64,000 nt of DNA from DASXKD01 sp963703605. Lineage in GTDB: Bacteria > Actinomycetota > Actinomycetes > Streptosporangiales > Streptosporangiaceae. The stretch spans positions 186,001-250,000 of the forward strand of contig CAVPFC010000040.1 of assembly GCA_963703605.1 (NCBI GenBank), written 5' to 3'. Below, in pieces: positions 51,282-60,112 of the stretch (within the stretch, counting starts at the first letter, position 1; each line of letters begins with the position of its first letter). A model generated the notes under the pieces. The model was not told the origin of the DNA and made no database searches. It worked only from the letters and a program-made list of their open reading frames with translations. Position numbers and translations under genes: made by a program.

Positions 51282-52244
51282 TTAGTGGCCTACGCCCAGC
51301 CAGACACCCGTGCGGTGGACGGTGAGCATGGCGAGCAGCAGGCCGGTCAGCAGCGACGCCGCGAGCAGCAGGAACCGGGCCGGGCGGCCGGCCAGCACCT
51401 CCTGTGCCCGGTAGCTCGCACGGGTGACCAGATCGCCGCTGATCAGCCGCGGCAGCCGCCAGACGTAGGCAAGCACGTGCACGGTCATGGCGCCGAACCA
51501 CAGGACGAACGAGGCCCGGTGCAGGAACAGCCACGTCCCCAGCCCGCTGGGGCCGGTGATGGCCAGCATGACCCCGGTGCCGAGCACCGTCAGGGACGTG
51601 ATCATGACAACGGGACCGAGCACGCGCAGCAGCGGCGCGGGCGGCCCCTTCCGGCGGTACTCCGCCGCCCCGGTGTAGTAGCGCACGAACCGGTACAGGA
51701 CCGCGCAGGCCTTGAGCAGAACGGGGCCGATCAGCAGCATGCCGAGGAAGAAGTGCAGCGTGAGCAGCTTGTGGACGGACAGGATCGTGAAGCCCTCGGC
51801 CGCGAACAGCACCAGCAGCACGCCGCCGGTCAGCGCGGTGAGCCGCTCGTTTCCCTCGGCTCCGCCGGTGGCGTCCCGCCCGTGCCCGCCGCCCCGGTGC
51901 TCGCCATCGCCGGGGTACTCGTCCTCCCAGGCCCAAGCGTCGTCCCTGCCCCGGCGATCCTGGCCGGCCCAGCCAGCCCGGGACTCCTCGGACCGGGCCC
52001 CGCTGTCCTCGCTGCCCCGGTCGCGGTGATCCCCGGCTACCCGGCTGGGCCGTTCCGCCCGGCTGCCGCCATGGCGGCCCCGGTAGCCCGCGTCCCGGTA
52101 GCCGTCGCCCTGGTAACCCGCGTCCCGGTAACGGGGATCCAGGTAGCCCGCGTCGCGGTGGCCGTCGTCCCAGCCGCCTTCGTCCCGGTAGCCGCGCTCC
52201 CACGAGCCACGATGGGAGCGCCGGGCGGGCGGGCGCTCCGCCAT
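51282..52244 (-). CDS. cytochrome b561-like membrane protein with repetitive N-terminus
   Basis: The 320-residue protein has a hydrophilic N-terminal half (1-130) with repeats around YRDAGY (HRDAGYLDPRYRDAGYQGDG then YRDAGYRG), encoded by 24-27-bp DNA repeats. About five membrane helices follow. His residues in or near helices, LTLHFFLG, LFLHRASF and MTVHVLAY, fit two-haem coordination as in cytochrome b561/ferric-reductase-like domains. Haem binding is inferred. Three response-regulator-like boxes lie about 135-160 bp upstream. Confidence 0.72.
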   Translation of the reverse strand: MAERPPARRSHRGSWERGYRDEGGWDDGHRDAGYLDPRYRDAGYQGDGYRDAGYRGRHGGSRAERPSRVAGDHRDRGSEDSGARSEESRAGWAGQDRRGRDDAWAWEDEYPGDGEHRGGGHGRDATGGAEGNERLTALTGGVLLVLFAAEGFTILSVHKLLTLHFFLGMLLIGPVLLKACAVLYRFVRYYTGAAEYRRKGPPAPLLRVLGPVVMITSLTVLGTGVMLAITGPSGLGTWLFLHRASFVLWFGAMTVHVLAYVWRLPRLISGDLVTRASYRAQEVLAGRPARFLLLAASLLTGLLLAMLTVHRTGVWLGVGH

Positions 52245-52377
52245 CAGGCGCCCCGCAACGCGCCGCCCGGCGCATCGTGGTCTGGCAGCATCGCTCGCAT
52301 CCTCGTCGGGGCCGCGGCCATGGCGGGCCGCCGGATCGGTTCATTCCAGCCTGCGTGGCCGCTTGCCCGGATCCCCT

Positions 52378-52405
52378 TTAGGAAGTCTTCAGAACTGGTT
52401 AGGAA
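52378..52405 (-). promoter_or_regulatory. three direct heptamer boxes, candidate OmpR-family operator
   Basis: On the minus strand TTCCTAA (52399-52405), TTCTGAA (52388-52394) and TTCCTAA (52378-52384) recur at 11 and 10 bp. That periodicity is what OmpR/PhoB regulators recognise. The array spans the kinase stop codon and lies upstream of the cytochrome-like gene. Confidence 0.5.
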
Positions 52406-53814
52406 TCCTCACCCCTGCGGCTGACGGCGTCAGCCGGCTGGCGGACCTGGCCGGGCTGAGCCGCGGGCAGGTCGAGGGTCACCGTGAGGCCTCCGCCGGG
52501 GGTATCCGACAGGGCGGCGGACCCAGCGTTGGACGTGACTAGCCGGTGGACGATCGCCAGGCCGAGGCCGGTGCCGCCGGAGGTGTTGCTGGCGAACCGG
52601 CGGAACGCCGCGTCCCGCTGCGCCTGGTCCATGCCAGGCCCGGAGTCCGCCACCACGATCCGGGCGCCCCGACCGCCGGCCATGGCGCTGACCCGGACGT
52701 GACCACCGGGCGGAACGGCGTCAAGCGCGTTCGCGAGCAGGTTGTCCAGGATCTGTTCCAGGTGCCCGTCCCCGAGGCTGGCGCGGACCTGCCCCGGATC
52801 CGACAGCGCCAGGGTCACCTCCCGCTCGTCCGCCACCGGCGCCCAGGCCGCCACCCGGTCGCGGAGGACGTCAGCCACGGCAACCACGGCCGGCTCGGTG
52901 ACCACGTTCTCCGCCCGCGCGACCGCCAGCAAGCCGTCCACCAGCCGCGACAGCCGCGCGATCTCCTCCTGCGCGTCGGCCAGCTCCGTCGCGGTGGCCG
53001 GATCGGCGTCCTGGGCAAGCACATCGAGGCGCAGCCGCAGCGCGGCCAGCGGGGTGCGCAACTGATGCGAGACGTCGGCCATCGTGGCCCGGTGGCCGTG
53101 CACCAGGGCCTCCAGCCGCCCGGCCATGGCGTTGAAGGTGCCGGCCAGCCGGCGCACTTCGGGCGGGCCTTGCCCGGTCACCGACCGGGTGTCCAGCGCG
53201 TCGCCGCCGAGCCGCTGCGCGGCCGCGTCCAGCGCGGACAGCGGGCGCCCGACCCAGCGGGCGAACCCGACGGCCACCAGGACGCCCGCCGCCAGGCCCG
53301 CGGTGGCGATGACGATGAGCCAGGTCCAGAGCACCCGCAGCCGTTCGTCGAGCTCGGCGGTGGAGCGGGCGAGCACGACCACGCCGACCGGGGGCCGGCC
53401 TGTGGCGGTTACCACCACCGTGGCGACCCGCAACTGGCCCTCCGCCTGGGTGACCACGGTCCCGCCGTGGTGCAGGACTGCCGAGACCAGCCCGGGCGGA
53501 ACCGGCCTGGCCGCGCCCGCGTCGTCGGTCCCGGTGCGGCTGGCGTGCGCGACCAGCCGGCCCGCCTTGTTGTACACCCAGGCGGTCTCACCGCTGGTGC
53601 TGGCCTGGCCAAGGGCCGAAACCATGTCACGGCGGCCGCTCTGCTCGGTGAGGCCGTCCTCGGCCAGGGCCGCGAACGCCCGTGCGGACAGCACCGTGTC
53701 CTCGCGGAAGGAGGCGCGTTCCCGCGCGGTGGTGAGCAGCCCGAGCGGAATCACGGCGGTCACGAGCAGCGCGCCGACCAGCGACAGCATGGTGAGCACG
53801 ATCCGGCGGGCCAT
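52399..53814 (-). CDS. sensor histidine kinase (HAMP, HisKA)
   Basis: The 471-residue kinase starts at an ATG overlapping the regulator stop (TGATG). Domains: helix 1 near 1-25 (VLTMLSLVGALLVTAVIPLG), an extracellular sensor of about 130 residues, helix 2 near 160-180 (LWTWLIVIATAGLAAGVLVA), HAMP, the H-box MADVSHQLRTPLAALRLRLD with phospho-His, and HATPase_c (EQILDNLLANALDAVPPGG, ADSGPGMD, GGTGLGLAIVHRLV). Pairs with the regulator just upstream. Confidence 0.95.
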   Translation of the reverse strand: MARRIVLTMLSLVGALLVTAVIPLGLLTTARERASFREDTVLSARAFAALAEDGLTEQSGRRDMVSALGQASTSGETAWVYNKAGRLVAHASRTGTDDAGAARPVPPGLVSAVLHHGGTVVTQAEGQLRVATVVVTATGRPPVGVVVLARSTAELDERLRVLWTWLIVIATAGLAAGVLVAVGFARWVGRPLSALDAAAQRLGGDALDTRSVTGQGPPEVRRLAGTFNAMAGRLEALVHGHRATMADVSHQLRTPLAALRLRLDVLAQDADPATATELADAQEEIARLSRLVDGLLAVARAENVVTEPAVVAVADVLRDRVAAWAPVADEREVTLALSDPGQVRASLGDGHLEQILDNLLANALDAVPPGGHVRVSAMAGGRGARIVVADSGPGMDQAQRDAAFRRFASNTSGGTGLGLAIVHRLVTSNAGSAALSDTPGGGLTVTLDLPAAQPGQVRQPADAVSRRGEDS

Positions 53815-54515
53815 CACACCTCGCCGAGGCGGAACCCTCTGCCGTAGACCGTCTCGATGAGCCCCGGCACGCCCAGCTTCCGGCGCAGCGCGGCCACGTG
53901 CACGTCCAGGACCTTGGTCGGGCCGTACCAGTGGGCATCCCAGGCGCTTTCCAGGATCTGCTGGCGGCTCAGCACCCGCCCGGGGTCGGCGGCGAGACAT
54001 TCCAGGATGTCGAACTCCTTGGGCGTCAGCGCCACCTCGTGCCCGGACACGGTCACCTTGCGGGTGCGCAGGTCGACCGTGAGCGGCCCGTGCCGCAGCA
54101 TCTCGCCGCCGGGATGGATCCGGCGCAGCACCGCCCGGATCCGCGCCAGCAGCTCGCTCAGGCCGAACGGCTTGACCAGGTAGTCGTCCGCGCCCGCGTC
54201 GAGCGCGAGAACCCGCTCGGGCTCCTCACCCCGCGCGGTCACCACGATGATCGCCACATCGGACCGTTCCCGCAGCCGCCGGCACACCTCCACCCCGTCG
54301 GCGTCGGGCAGCCCCAGGTCCAGCAGGACGACGTCGGGCTCACCCCAGGCGAGCGCGTCCCGGCCGGTCGTGACGTGATCCGCCGTGTACCCGCCACGGC
54401 TCAGCCCGCGCACCAGCTGGGTGGCGAGTCCCGGGTCATCCTCCACGACCAGCACGCTGAGCCGGCCGGCCGCCAGCTGGCCCAGGCCGGAGCCCGGGTG
54501 AACGGACAAGGTCAT
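53814..54515 (-). CDS. OmpR/PhoB-family response regulator
   Basis: The 233-residue regulator has LVVEDDP, phospho-Asp in VVLLDLGLPDADG, TARG, the Lys in DYLVKPFGLSELLARI and a winged-helix C-terminus (ALTPKEFDILECLAADPG, VDVHVAALRRKLG, IETVYGRGFRL). It begins 16 bp after the LysM/BTAD gene, so it is probably the promoter-distal end of the Tad transcript. Confidence 0.95.
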   Translation of the reverse strand: MTLSVHPGSGLGQLAAGRLSVLVVEDDPGLATQLVRGLSRGGYTADHVTTGRDALAWGEPDVVLLDLGLPDADGVEVCRRLRERSDVAIIVVTARGEEPERVLALDAGADDYLVKPFGLSELLARIRAVLRRIHPGGEMLRHGPLTVDLRTRKVTVSGHEVALTPKEFDILECLAADPGRVLSRQQILESAWDAHWYGPTKVLDVHVAALRRKLGVPGLIETVYGRGFRLGEV

Positions 54516-54531
54516 GACACTACGGTAGGGG

Positions 54532-57492
54532 TCAGGCGAGGGTCCAGCGCCAGGTTGGCAGCAGCTCGTCCAGCAGCGCCTCGGTCTCCGGCGCCATCGC
54601 CGGCGGGGGGCCGTCCAGCGAGGCGCGTGCCCAGACCTCGCCCGCCGCCTCCCGCAACACGTGTTCCTCGCCGGTGGCGTGCCCGGCGATCAGCAGGTCC
54701 CGCCACAGCAGCTCGTCGTCGGGAGACAGCCGCAGCCCGGTGCGGGCCGCCTCCATCGCGCCGTACGGATCCCGGCCGGCCACCCGCAGCTCGCTGAGCT
54801 GGTGGGCGGCGTCCCCGACCCGCGCGGCGACCTCGTATTCCAGCCCGTCGGTGACGGTCCAGGCGTACCTGCCCCGGTCCGTCCCGGCCAGGAAGGGGCC
54901 GGTCACCAGGCTCATCGCCTGGGCCAGCCGCGCCTCCTCGCGTGCGCCGCCCGCCGCCTGGGCGGCCTGCGCGATGAGGGTGAGGAACACGTGCCAGTCG
55001 ACCCGGACCCCGGAGCCCAGGCGCAGCCGCCCGCTGGCGTCCGTGGCCAGGTGCGGGCGGCCGACGCCGTCGTTGCCGAGCCAGTCCTGGACCCGTGCCA
55101 GCGTCCAGTCGACCACATCGTCGGTGACCCCCCGCGGCCAGACCGCCGCGGTGAGCACGTTCGGGTGCACACCGCCGGGATGGGTGGCCAGGTAGACCAC
55201 GATCTCGGTGAGCAGCGGCAGCCGGTCGGGCTCGATCTCGCCGGAGGTCCGCACCGACACCGGGCCGAGCAGGGTGACCTCGACCGGGGCCACCGTGTCC
55301 GGGATCAGGTGCGGGGCCGGTGCCGCGTCCACCGGGGGCGCGGTCATCGGCTCGCCGCCGAGCTCGTCCGCCGACTCGAACAAGTCCACCAGCGCCGCCT
55401 GCTGCTCCTGGGGGATGACCTGGGCGGCGACGTCGATGCCGAGCTGCGGCGCGGACAGCCGCCCGTCCGGCGTGAGCTCCCAGGTCCACGCCGCGCCCGG
55501 TACGTCGCCCGCGACCAGGTAGGCCGCGGCGGGGCAGAACCCGGACCGGGTGAGCGCCAGCAGCCGGTCCCGCTCCGCGTCCGTCGGCGGCACCAGCGTG
55601 ATCAGGTAGTGCGGCACCCAATCCTCCGGCTCTTCACCCAGCGCCCGCCCGGCCAGCACCGACCCGGCGCCGGAGATGGCCAGCGCGTCCGATACCTCCG
55701 CGGCGTGCGCCTCCAGGGCGGGCAGCGCCTCGGCCAGCGTGGCCGCCAGGTGCACCCGCTCCGGCGCGAGCACGGCCAGGTCCTCGTAGGGGTTGACCAG
55801 CGTGAGGTGCAGGTCGTCGGCCAGCAGGCTGGTGGCGAGCTCGGCCGCCATCCCGGCCAGGGCGTCGCCGACCAGCTCGTCGGGCCCGGTGACCGCGATG
55901 ACGCCGTGCGCGGCCTCGATGTCCACCAGGACCCGGCCGGTGGCGTCCGTGCCGATCGACACCAGGCCGGGGTACGGTGCCGGGCCGCTGAGCTGGTCCA
56001 GATCGAGGCGGGCCGCGTCGGCCAGCGCCAGCCGCCACACCTGGCCGTCCCCGACCGGATACCAGGGGCCGGGGGCGTCATGGCTGGCCGGGGCGACCCA
56101 CAGGTCCAGGTTCTCCTCGCCCACGTGCGCGGCGAACACGGTTGGCGGCGTCCGGCCCTGGTCGGCCACCGTGTAGCACAGGTAGCGCAGGCCCGCGTCG
56201 AGCATTTGCGCGGCGGCCTCGTCCTCGCCGAGCCGCAGCGCCAGTTCGGCCCAGGCGGCGTCCGGCCGGGGCGGTACCACCTTCCGGCCGTGCGGGCGGC
56301 GCCGCGCCTGCTTGCGCCTGCGGCGTTCAAGACCGGCCAATACGCCGGCGGCGAGCAACCCGGCCGCCGCGAGCTCGAGCGGGTAGCCGGGGCTCGCCGA
56401 GTGCGACCGTGCCGGGGCGCTGGCGCTGCGGTGCGCCGGGGCCCTGGTGGGGTTGGCGGCGGGTTCCGGGGTGGCGGGCGCGGTGGGCCTGGCCGACGGC
56501 GTGGCCCGCGGGGTGGGCCTGGCCGACGGCGTGGCCGGCGCGGGGGTGTGGTGCGCGTACGGGGGGCGCCGGTGCCGGGGGCCCGGGTGGTGGCTGCCCG
56601 GCTGGGCCCGGACCACCTCGATGCCCGGGCCGTAGGCGTCGTGCGGCATGCGGAGGATCCAGCCGGGCCGGATGAGGCTGGCGATCGTGAGCTTGGTCCC
56701 GTCGGGCTGCGGCCGTTCGGAGTTCAGCTCGAAGATCTCGCGGTACCGCCGGCCGTCGCCGAGGTGGTTCTCGGCGATTTCCCACAGGCTCTCGTGGAAC
56801 CGCCCGGCCGGCGGCTGCACCACGTAGATCTTCTCGGTGCGCTGCGCCTTGCCGTCGCGGTCGGCGCCGACGGCCTGGACCGCCCCGGCGCCGTCCTGGC
56901 CCGGCCCGTCCGGCCCGGCCTGGTGCTCCCGGATCAGCACCGCGGCGGCCGCTTCCGGCGAGTGCGCCGCTCCGTTGCGCACCGGCGCGGCCGTCAGGGC
57001 CAGCGGGAACGCCTGGCGGGGGACGGCGGCCGGCGCCGTCGCGGCCGGCTGCGCCGGGCGCACCGCGGCGGACGCGACGACGGGAGCCAGCGCCGGTGCC
57101 AGCGCGGTGGCCGCGGACAGCAGCATCGCGGCGGTGACCAGGCGATGCACCAGCGGCTGCATGCCCCCGGCCAGCGGCACCCGCGACGGCATGCCGGTGT
57201 TGCGGACCGCGGCGCTCACCTCGGCGATCACGCACCACCCGAACTGAAGCCAGGCCAGCCACATCACGACCGAGATGGCTTTCAGCACGGCCGAGGCCTG
57301 CAACTGGTGGGTGAACAGCGACGCCGACGGCATGCCGTGCGGTATCGGCAGGCCGAACACGCTGATCAGCGCCACCGGAACGCCCACGAGCAGCCCGATC
57401 AGCGCGGCGACCGCGGCGGCGCCGGTGAGCGCGTCCGCCGGGGTGCGCCGGCGCTTGCCGGACCGGGCCGGGATTCGGTTTCGCGTTGCCAT
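54532..57492 (-). CDS. membrane LysM / BTAD-type regulatory protein at the end of the Tad locus
   Basis: The 986-residue protein starts at an ATG overlapping the upstream TadG-like stop (TGATG) and behind GGGAGGTG. Two or three membrane helices lie in 20-130. A LysM-like region follows near 225-285 (VVQPPAGRFHESLWEIAENH, LNSERPQPDGTKL), then a Pro/Ala/Thr-rich linker and another helix near 380. The cytoplasmic part ends with a winged-helix-like segment (VEVTLLGPVSVRTSGEIEP) and a BTAD-like helical region (about 850-986). Related LysM-BTAD proteins are known in actinobacteria; a role in Tad expression is inferred from position only. Confidence 0.8.
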   Translation of the reverse strand: MATRNRIPARSGKRRRTPADALTGAAAVAALIGLLVGVPVALISVFGLPIPHGMPSASLFTHQLQASAVLKAISVVMWLAWLQFGWCVIAEVSAAVRNTGMPSRVPLAGGMQPLVHRLVTAAMLLSAATALAPALAPVVASAAVRPAQPAATAPAAVPRQAFPLALTAAPVRNGAAHSPEAAAAVLIREHQAGPDGPGQDGAGAVQAVGADRDGKAQRTEKIYVVQPPAGRFHESLWEIAENHLGDGRRYREIFELNSERPQPDGTKLTIASLIRPGWILRMPHDAYGPGIEVVRAQPGSHHPGPRHRRPPYAHHTPAPATPSARPTPRATPSARPTAPATPEPAANPTRAPAHRSASAPARSHSASPGYPLELAAAGLLAAGVLAGLERRRRKQARRRPHGRKVVPPRPDAAWAELALRLGEDEAAAQMLDAGLRYLCYTVADQGRTPPTVFAAHVGEENLDLWVAPASHDAPGPWYPVGDGQVWRLALADAARLDLDQLSGPAPYPGLVSIGTDATGRVLVDIEAAHGVIAVTGPDELVGDALAGMAAELATSLLADDLHLTLVNPYEDLAVLAPERVHLAATLAEALPALEAHAAEVSDALAISGAGSVLAGRALGEEPEDWVPHYLITLVPPTDAERDRLLALTRSGFCPAAAYLVAGDVPGAAWTWELTPDGRLSAPQLGIDVAAQVIPQEQQAALVDLFESADELGGEPMTAPPVDAAPAPHLIPDTVAPVEVTLLGPVSVRTSGEIEPDRLPLLTEIVVYLATHPGGVHPNVLTAAVWPRGVTDDVVDWTLARVQDWLGNDGVGRPHLATDASGRLRLGSGVRVDWHVFLTLIAQAAQAAGGAREEARLAQAMSLVTGPFLAGTDRGRYAWTVTDGLEYEVAARVGDAAHQLSELRVAGRDPYGAMEAARTGLRLSPDDELLWRDLLIAGHATGEEHVLREAAGEVWARASLDGPPPAMAPETEALLDELLPTWRWTLA

Positions 57493-57980
57493 CAGCACGC
57501 ACCTCCCAAGGTGATGCCGCATTCGGTGGTGGCACTCGCCGACGCGGTCTCGTGGAACGGGCCGAACACCCCCGGTACCAGCGGATGGGTGGACACCGTC
57601 ACCTGAACGGTGGCGACCCGCGCCCCGGGCGGCGCGACGCAGCGCACCATGGTCGTGCTGGTGACCCGGTCCACCCCCGCGCTCAGCCGTTGTGCATAGG
57701 TGCCGACCAGCCTGGCCGCCGCGAGGCAGGCACCCGGGGCCATGACCGCGACCCCGCTGGACCGCAGCGTCCCGACGTCGATGGTGTCGGCCGCGGCCCG
57801 GGCCGCCTGGCCGGCCACGTCGGCGGCCCGCTGTTTCGCGTTCATCGCGATCCCCCCGTCGAGGATGAGGGCGAGCAGGAACATCACCGCGATCGCGAAG
57901 ACGACCGTGAACACCGTGACCGAACCGCGCTCGCGGTCCCGGGCCAGCGGCCCCCGGCTCGCCACGGCGCGGGTCAGCAT
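57492..57980 (-). CDS. TadG-like pilus assembly protein
   Basis: The 162-residue protein has RERGSVTVFTVVFAIAVMFL, the Tad_N pattern of a charged stretch and one N-terminal membrane helix followed by a pseudopilin-like extracellular part with Cys pairs. The ATG overlaps the upstream stop region (ATGCTGA); a GTG at 57995 is an alternative start. Confidence 0.8.
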   Translation of the reverse strand: MLTRAVASRGPLARDRERGSVTVFTVVFAIAVMFLLALILDGGIAMNAKQRAADVAGQAARAAADTIDVGTLRSSGVAVMAPGACLAAARLVGTYAQRLSAGVDRVTSTTMVRCVAPPGARVATVQVTVSTHPLVPGVFGPFHETASASATTECGITLGGAC

Positions 57981-58441
57981 GTGACGTCCCGGCACATGAA
58001 CGGGTCGAGCGGCGCCACCGCCTGCCCGGTGAACCGCATCAGCGCGGTGAAGCCGAGCGAGGTGAACGGGCTCATGTTCACCTCACAGGTCACGGAGACC
58101 GTCACGTCCGCGCCCCCCGCGGGCAGCGGACCGGCCGCCGGATAGCCGCTCACCTGCGCCGCGACGCTGCGCGGTGCGCACCAGCTGGTCTGCCCGAGGT
58201 CGGCCACCGCGGCCTGGCGGGCCAGCTCGCTCGCTTGGAGGGCGGACCGGGCCATGGAGGCCGCCCTGGCGGCGTCCCTGGCCGCGCCGTCGATGTGGCC
58301 CTGCACCTCCACCACCCGCCCGCCGGCGCCGAGCAGCAGCAGGAGCAGCGCCAGCGCCGGGGCGAGCACGACGAGCTCCACGGAGATGGACCCGCGGCCG
58401 TCCCTGAGCCGGGACGCCGGTTTCCTGCGGCGGCGCGGCAT
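57974..58441 (-). CDS. TadE-like pseudopilin 2
   Basis: The 155-residue protein starts MPRRRRKPASRLRDGRGSIS, then VELVVLAPALALLLLLLGAG, the TadE signature of RGxxxVE plus helix. The rest is extracellular with two Cys near the end. It overlaps the previous gene by TGATG. Confidence 0.85.
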   Translation of the reverse strand: MPRRRRKPASRLRDGRGSISVELVVLAPALALLLLLLGAGGRVVEVQGHIDGAARDAARAASMARSALQASELARQAAVADLGQTSWCAPRSVAAQVSGYPAAGPLPAGGADVTVSVTCEVNMSPFTSLGFTALMRFTGQAVAPLDPFMCRDVTC

Positions 58442-58941
58442 CAGCAGGCACCGCCCAGGCTGGCGGGCCGGAAGCACTCGACCGGGCCGCCGGCGGTGGC
58501 GGAGATGGTCAGGTGCAGCCCGAAGAACGGAAACACCGAGTAGCCCAGCGGCCCGCTGACGGTGACGTACACGTCCGTCGTGGGCCTGCCCCAGGCGGTC
58601 GCCGTGAGCTTGCCCAGCAGCTTGGTGTTCAGCTCCCGGTAGTACTTGGTGGCGGCGGTCTGCGCCGCCGCCTGCCAGCCCGGATCGATGGCCGCCTCCT
58701 GCCGCGCCACCTGCGCGCCGGCCTGGGCCGCCGCCAGGGCCGCCTGCCGCGCGTTGAACCAGAGGCCGAACTGGATGATGAGCATGCAGAGCATCAGCAG
58801 GGCGGGGGCGAGCACCGCGAGCTCGACCGTGCTCACACCACGGTCGGACCCGGCGCCCCGCCCGCCTCCCCATCGCCCTTCACTGCCGCGACGCGGCGCG
58901 GCCAGCCCCGGTCCGGCCTGCCGCTGCACCCGTCGCTTCAC
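58441..58941 (-). CDS. TadE-like pseudopilin 1
   Basis: The 166-residue protein has DRGVSTVELAVLAPALLMLC, the TadE processing-like motif and helix, then QAALAAAQAGAQVARQEAAI and an extracellular domain ending GPVECFRPASLGGAC. The start chosen is the longest; a shorter start near GVSTVE would leave too little leader. Confidence 0.85.
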   Translation of the reverse strand: MKRRVQRQAGPGLAAPRRGSEGRWGGGRGAGSDRGVSTVELAVLAPALLMLCMLIIQFGLWFNARQAALAAAQAGAQVARQEAAIDPGWQAAAQTAATKYYRELNTKLLGKLTATAWGRPTTDVYVTVSGPLGYSVFPFFGLHLTISATAGGPVECFRPASLGGAC

Positions 58942-58950
58942 CGGGCCTGC

Positions 58951-59172
58951 CTAGCCGTGAATCTTGCCGGCCTCGGTGTGCACGAACCGCTTGATCACCA
59001 GCAGCAGGAATAGCGCTACCGCGAGGATGATGGCGGTGATCACCGCGAGCTCGACCGCGGACGCGCCGCGATCGGATTGCCGCCAGGCCGCGCGCAGCGC
59101 CGCGATGTGGCTGCCAAGCAGCGCCCTGACGTAGGCGAGGGCCGGGTGGCCCGGGTACTGACCGCTGTTCAT
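58951..59172 (-). CDS. short pilin-like protein (Flp/TadE-type helix)
   Basis: The 73-residue protein has a 35-residue leader, then DRGASAVELAVITAIILAVA and a second half of the helix, ending KRFVHTEAGKIHG. It is the best candidate for the pilus subunit, but the motif is closer to TadE (GASAVELA) than to Flp pilins, whose site is usually G/xxxEY. ATG at 59172 behind GAGAGG. Confidence 0.75.
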   Translation of the reverse strand: MNSGQYPGHPALAYVRALLGSHIAALRAAWRQSDRGASAVELAVITAIILAVALFLLLVIKRFVHTEAGKIHG

Positions 59173-59206
59173 GATCACCTCTCAGATACCTCGTTGACGT
59201 CCCGTG

Positions 59207-60112
59207 TCATGTGCTCAGCAGCACCCCCACCACCGGGAACACCAGGAAGAGCAGGAACCCCGCGCAGAGCATGAGCTGGGCGACCAGCATCGACTGGGAC
59301 CGCTCCCCCGCCTGGCCTTGCAGGTCGGCCAGCTCGCGCGCCCGCATGCTCGCCGCCCGCGCCACCAGCGACTCCCGTACCTTCGCCCCGTCCTCGGCGA
59401 CCAGGCTGAGCGCGGCGCCCAGGTCACGCAGCTCGTCGACCTGGGTTTCGTCACCCAGGGCGCCCAGGGCCTGCCACGGCGTCTGCCCGGTGATCCGGGC
59501 CGCCGCGAGCGTGTCCCTGATCCGCCAGAACGCCCAGCCGGTCCCGACGTCCGCCGCGGCCATCAGCGCCTCGGGGACGCCCCGGCCGCCGGACAGGTTC
59601 ATCGCGACCAGGTCGAGGAAGGAGCCGATCGCGTGCCGGAAGTCCCGCCTGCGCGCGCCGGCCTGCTGCTTGACCTCCAGGTCGGGCAGCAGGAAGAACA
59701 GCACGCCGAGGGCCACGCCCAGCCAGATGCCGATCGCTACCGGCAGCCGGACGCCGGCCAGCCCGGCCATGATCGCCAAGGCCGGGCCGAGGATCAGCCC
59801 GCCGACGCCGAGCAGCACCTTGGTCGCCAGGAAGACCTCGATACTGCCGCCGGTCAGCGACAGGTTGGCGCGGACCGAGGGGAATTCCAGGCCCTGCTCC
59901 GTGCAGAGCCGCTCCAGCCACCCGCCGAGCTGCCCGCGCAGGCCGTTGCCGGCGGCGGTCCCGGACGCCGGCCAGCGGCCGTTTCCGCCGCGCCGGGCCG
60001 CGTCGAAGGCGGCGAGCTGCCGGGACAGCCGGGGCCGCGGTGGGCGCAGCGCGTACCCGAGCAGGAAAAGCCCGAGGCCGGCCAGCCCGCCGAGAAGAAA
60101 CGGAACGGTCAT
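59207..60112 (-). CDS. tadC: TadC-like inner-membrane pilus assembly protein (GspF domain)
   Basis: The 301-residue protein starts MTVPFLLGGLAGLGLFLLGY and carries membrane helices near 5-20, 100-150 and 270-300. The cytoplasmic GspF-like part is DFRHAIGSFLDLVAMNLSGG with LREL-like segments ALGDETQVDELRDLGAALSL. It overlaps tadB by ATGA. Confidence 0.88.
   Translation of the reverse strand: MTVPFLLGGLAGLGLFLLGYALRPPRPRLSRQLAAFDAARRGGNGRWPASGTAAGNGLRGQLGGWLERLCTEQGLEFPSVRANLSLTGGSIEVFLATKVLLGVGGLILGPALAIMAGLAGVRLPVAIGIWLGVALGVLFFLLPDLEVKQQAGARRRDFRHAIGSFLDLVAMNLSGGRGVPEALMAAADVGTGWAFWRIRDTLAAARITGQTPWQALGALGDETQVDELRDLGAALSLVAEDGAKVRESLVARAASMRARELADLQGQAGERSQSMLVAQLMLCAGFLLFLVFPVVGVLLST

Noticed and set aside
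52080..52200. 24-27-bp DNA repeats as a CRISPR-like array
   Set aside because: They are in-frame coding repeats (YRDAGY) without spacers.
54661..57606. 981-codon plus-strand frame opposite the LysM/BTAD gene
   Set aside because: It is an antisense shadow with no domain pattern, while the minus-strand frame has membrane helices, LysM- and BTAD-like regions and a proper ribosome-binding site.
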